From the NCBI GenBank assembly GCA_021732415.1, contig JAKFVC010000016.1, positions 1-64,000 on the forward strand: a stretch of 64,000 nucleotides of DNA, given 5' to 3'. Below the pieces are notes generated by a model. It was not told the origin of the DNA. It saw nothing but the letters and a program-made list of their open reading frames with translations, and did not search any database. Numbering within the stretch: position 1 is the stretch's first letter; each line of letters starts with the position of its first letter. Made by a program: the position numbers and the translations under genes. Source of the DNA: Planctomycetaceae bacterium. GTDB lineage: Bacteria > Planctomycetota > Planctomycetia > Planctomycetales > Planctomycetaceae. Positions 63,351 through 64,000 of this stretch are shown piece by piece.

Positions 63351-64000
63351 CTACTGGCGTTGTTCAGACAGCGTTTGCCAGGCGAGGGCCTTAGCGCCGA
63401 TGTCCAAGTTGACGTCCCAGCCAACGCCCCACTTGCCTCGGTCCATAATGAACTGGCGGACCTGAGGAGCCTTGCCGGATCCACGCAGATACGCGACTTC
63501 GATTCCCGGCCCCATGTTCGAAGCGAGTCGCCAAGTGGACGTGCTGCCGGCGTAAGTCGTGCCCGTGACGGGATCGATAACGCCGTTGGTCAGTCGCGGA
63601 TCCGTGACGACTTCGATCTTGCCCTTCTTGCTCTGGATGGCCGCCAACGGGTTGACGTCGCCACGCACATCGACCGAACCGGACGTCCCAGCCATCGCGA
63701 TGTTCTGGCTCTGCAGGATCGTGTAGGCAGTCCCTTCGAGTACCGCCGGCACAAGCAGATGAGAGGGGTACAAGCCGATGTTGACGCCGTTCTCAGTCAG
63801 GTTGAACATCGCAGCCAAAGCCGCCTGCAGTGTCGCCAGCGCCAAGGCAGCACCGGACGCAACGAGATTGCCCTGCGAACCCGGCTGTGAAGCCGAGAAC
63901 AAAGCCCCACCGGTCGTGGTCAAATTGGGATTCGACAGCAAAATCGAATAGACCAAATCCGGTCGCATGCGGGCACAAGCCTGTGCCATTTCGTCGGGAA
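63351..64000 (-). CDS. Phage major capsid protein (gpT-like), 5' truncated by window edge
   Basis: The frame stays open beyond base 64000, so the visible 216 codons are the C-terminal part. Stretches RMRPDLVYSILLSNPNLTTT, GGALFSASQPGSQGNLVASG, PSHLLVPAVLEGTAYTILQS, IEVVTDPRLTNGV and YLRGSGKAPQVRQFIMDRGK resemble the Mu gpT-like / phage major head subunit family. It is the first gene of the visible late operon. Terminase, portal and protease would be expected beyond the edge. Confidence 0.78.
   Translation of the reverse strand, partial: PDEMAQACARMRPDLVYSILLSNPNLTTTGGALFSASQPGSQGNLVASGAALALATLQAALAAMFNLTENGVNIGLYPSHLLVPAVLEGTAYTILQSQNIAMAGTSGSVDVRGDVNPLAAIQSKKGKIEVVTDPRLTNGVIDPVTGTTYAGSTSTWRLASNMGPGIEVAYLRGSGKAPQVRQFIMDRGKWGVGWDVNLDIGAKALAWQTLSEQRQ

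Larger units (their letters stand above)
37409..64000. mobile_element. Prophage, left part (right end outside the window)
   Basis: Integrase next to a tRNA, an excisionase-like gene, a cargo island (39255-46062) and an uninterrupted minus-strand block of head and tail genes reaching the window edge. Terminase and portal genes would be expected further right. Tape measure, tail tube, frameshifted tail chaperones, head-tail connectors and capsid indicate a long-tailed phage (siphovirus or myovirus). Confidence 0.88.

Overview
The window looks like the chromosome of a planctomycete (class Planctomycetia, Planctomycetaceae-like), with a prophage filling its right-hand 40 percent. The assignment rests on gene style: a transmembrane Ser/Thr kinase fused to WD40 repeats, a huge WD40/LRR lipoprotein, a BlaI/M56 pair, a TIGR03032 protein, a divergent DUF1559-like prepilin stub, and long convergent inverted repeats in almost every intergenic gap. 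It was made by reading only; no database search was run.

Left part (1-37330), host genes. In order: SDR oxidoreductase; WD40/LRR lipoprotein and WD40 kinase; PIN-domain toxin-like gene with an overlapping small partner; parallel beta-helix protein; GT-C glycosyltransferase and SGNH hydrolase (minus strand); BlaI-type repressor overlapping an M56 metallopeptidase, then a secreted Lys/Asp-rich protein; ribosomal protein S1 (minus, six S1 domains); HEAT-like membrane protein; MobA-like nucleotidyltransferase divergent from an M3 oligoendopeptidase; TIGR03032 protein convergent with aconitase A; a tiny prepilin-like protein; Ycf46-like AAA ATPase; ethanolamine ammonia-lyase large subunit without a small subunit next to it; amidase; secreted hypothetical; TPR membrane protein.

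Junction (37335-38910). An intact tRNA-Arg(CCG) is followed 24 bases later by a tyrosine recombinase on the opposite strand and a small excisionase-like gene. This is the usual layout of a prophage integrated in a tRNA 3' end. The far attachment site is not in the window.

Prophage cargo (39255-46062). An AT-richer island carries four co-directional plus-strand genes: a PHP-domain/ABC-type ATPase fusion (TrlF-like), a 96-residue protein, a DUF6602 protein with PD-(D/E)XK-like spacing, and an HNH_2 endonuclease. A two-gene minus-strand unit (endonuclease/exonuclease/phosphatase family plus a 124-residue protein) faces it. I read this as a candidate multi-nuclease anti-phage defence locus; it is the main candidate for an undescribed system.

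Prophage morphogenesis (46062-64000, minus strand, transcribed right to left). It runs from the major capsid protein (cut by the window edge) through a DUF2190-like protein, a set of exported proteins (one papain/C39-like), a repeat-rich 924-residue fibre-like protein, head-tail connectors, tail tube, tail-assembly chaperones and tape measure to several unknown proteins. The chaperone pair has a textbook programmed -1 frameshift site: a T-TTT-TTC heptamer, an 8-base spacer and a perfect 7-bp hairpin. A tRNA-Met-like element with a deficient D-arm lies inside this operon.
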